Shown here piece after piece: positions 62,901 through 64,000 of a stretch of 64,000 nt of DNA (positions are counted from its first letter, which is position 1; every line of letters begins with the position of its first letter). Source of the DNA: Aquila chrysaetos chrysaetos (taxonomy: Eukaryota > Chordata > Aves > Accipitriformes > Accipitridae); NCBI RefSeq assembly GCF_900496995.4, contig NC_044019.1, positions 1,302,001 to 1,366,000 on the forward strand, in the 5' to 3' direction. The notes under the pieces are model-generated. The model worked only from the letters and a program-made list of their open reading frames with translations. It ran no database searches and had not been told where the DNA came from. Made by a program: the position numbers and the translations under genes.

Positions 62901-64000
62901 TACAGAACGCCTTCCCATGACACTGGCTCCACCTCTACCTTGAAAGGGACCATGGTTGATCCCTGCTGCCTGATCCAGGTCTCATCTCCCAGCAGAGACA
63001 AGCGTGACTGCACACATCTGGAGGGCATGCACTCCTGGAAACATTGCCAGGAATTTTCAAAACTGTTTTTTGCTTTGTCTTTTCTGAAGACCCAGTTACA
63101 AGCTGTCCAGCACATCTTCCCAAGTAGTGTAGTCTCACATCCAAAAGTATCAGCACTGATCCTGAGTGTGGCGAGTTTAAAAGTTCTAGTAAGGTATTAC
63201 CCTATTAGAAAACAGACACTTGACAGCTTGTTTATCTGTCGTAAAACTACACTGTATAACATACCTCGAAATTTAACACGCACCAAGTCTGAAGAAACAA
63301 TTTGTATTCCAAATTAGTTTGCTAAATTCACTCATACCACACAGATTTAAAATTAGTTACATTTACTGCAAGCCAGATCTGAAATCACTGAAGTCGGTCA
63401 GTGAAGAAAATAGTCAATCTAACAGGTAGCCATTTAGTCTGCTGAAAGTACATTGCCAATGCAAATTAGTAAGCATTATAATTTTTTTTAGATTCTTATT
63501 GTAAGAAATATGGACATTTCTGCATAAAACATGAAAGTATTCAGATTCCCACATGCTGTGAGTACCACCAACTCAAAGGTGTAAAGTTCAGCCTTGTTTG
63601 AAAATGAGCAACAGCCAAAGCTTCACTGAACAGTAAGACTCAAACTGGCAAACATCTCTTATTGGAGTAAACTGTTTTGAATCCTTCTTCCATAGTTTAT
63701 AGAAAGTAAAGGCAGAAGGTTTGCTCGAGCTGTGAAAGTCTTTGACAGCAATCAGTAACTTAAGTGAATTTGATTCCTCACAGGAGAGCATTGCTACATT
63801 ACTTATATCCCCTTCTTGGCATCAAAGATTTCCCTGACCCCAAAGGCATACACCTGGAATTCTTCAAGCCTGTTGTTAAGGAAAGCAGGCAATACAACCT
63901 GATCAGTTCTGCATGTAGTTTTCGTAATATTTATACAAGCTACTTCATTCTGGAAGTTCTCAAGCTGCTTTAAGATAACTGGGGTTTTTTTTGCCACACA
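59914..64000 (-). other. THRAP3: Probable THRAP3 5' intron, right part
   Basis: AT-rich sequence to the window edge with no CpG island and no supported gene. There is a poly(A) run near 62543-62560. The THRAP3 promoter is presumably beyond the window. Confidence 0.5.

Overview
This window is vertebrate nuclear DNA, almost certainly from a bird. The coding sequence is split into short GT-AG exons with mostly small introns. Interspersed repeats are few, and the one clear mobile element has the sequence and internal repeat pattern of a widespread avian LTR family (family recognition is from memory). The proteins match known vertebrate families, and the gene order OSCP1, LSM10, STK40, EVA1B, SH3D21, THRAP3 mirrors human 1p34.3. 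I recall the same block on a small chicken chromosome.

Layout, left to right. 1-1861 (+): the last three coding exons of OSCP1, with a 57-bp minisatellite in the final intron. 1862-2460: a GC-rich stretch that is both the OSCP1 3' flank and the LSM10 promoter, carrying eight copies of a splice-donor-like decamer. 2459-2830 (+): LSM10, one coding exon. 3990-4472: CpG-rich STK40 promoter with five CCAAT boxes and noncoding exon 1. 4473-29375 (+): STK40, a pseudokinase with ten coding exons, a 9.7-kb first intron and a 2.2-kb 3' UTR. 30211-32909 (+): EVA1B, a small one-pass membrane protein. 34400-38149 (-): SH3D21, twelve exons seen, 5' end not found. 40860-56660 (-): THRAP3, an SR-rich RNA-processing factor, ten coding exons. 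56661-64000: the upstream part of THRAP3 (first intron or 5' flank), holding a solo LTR-like element at 58814-59907.

Base composition changes sharply. About 29.4-39.3 kb (EVA1B and SH3D21) is extremely GC-rich with long G runs, while 41-64 kb is AT-rich.

The genes are linked by ancient synteny, not by a shared pathway. LSM10 acts in histone pre-mRNA 3' processing, THRAP3 in splicing and transcription, STK40 as a signalling pseudokinase, SH3D21 as an adaptor and EVA1B at membranes. I found no new defence or mobile system. The points most worth checking are two one-base frame breaks in THRAP3 (one in a C11 run), a GC-AG intron in THRAP3, a possible upstream in-frame start codon in STK40 exon 1, the donor-like repeat array at LSM10, the CCAAT array, and the missing N-terminal SH3 exons of SH3D21.
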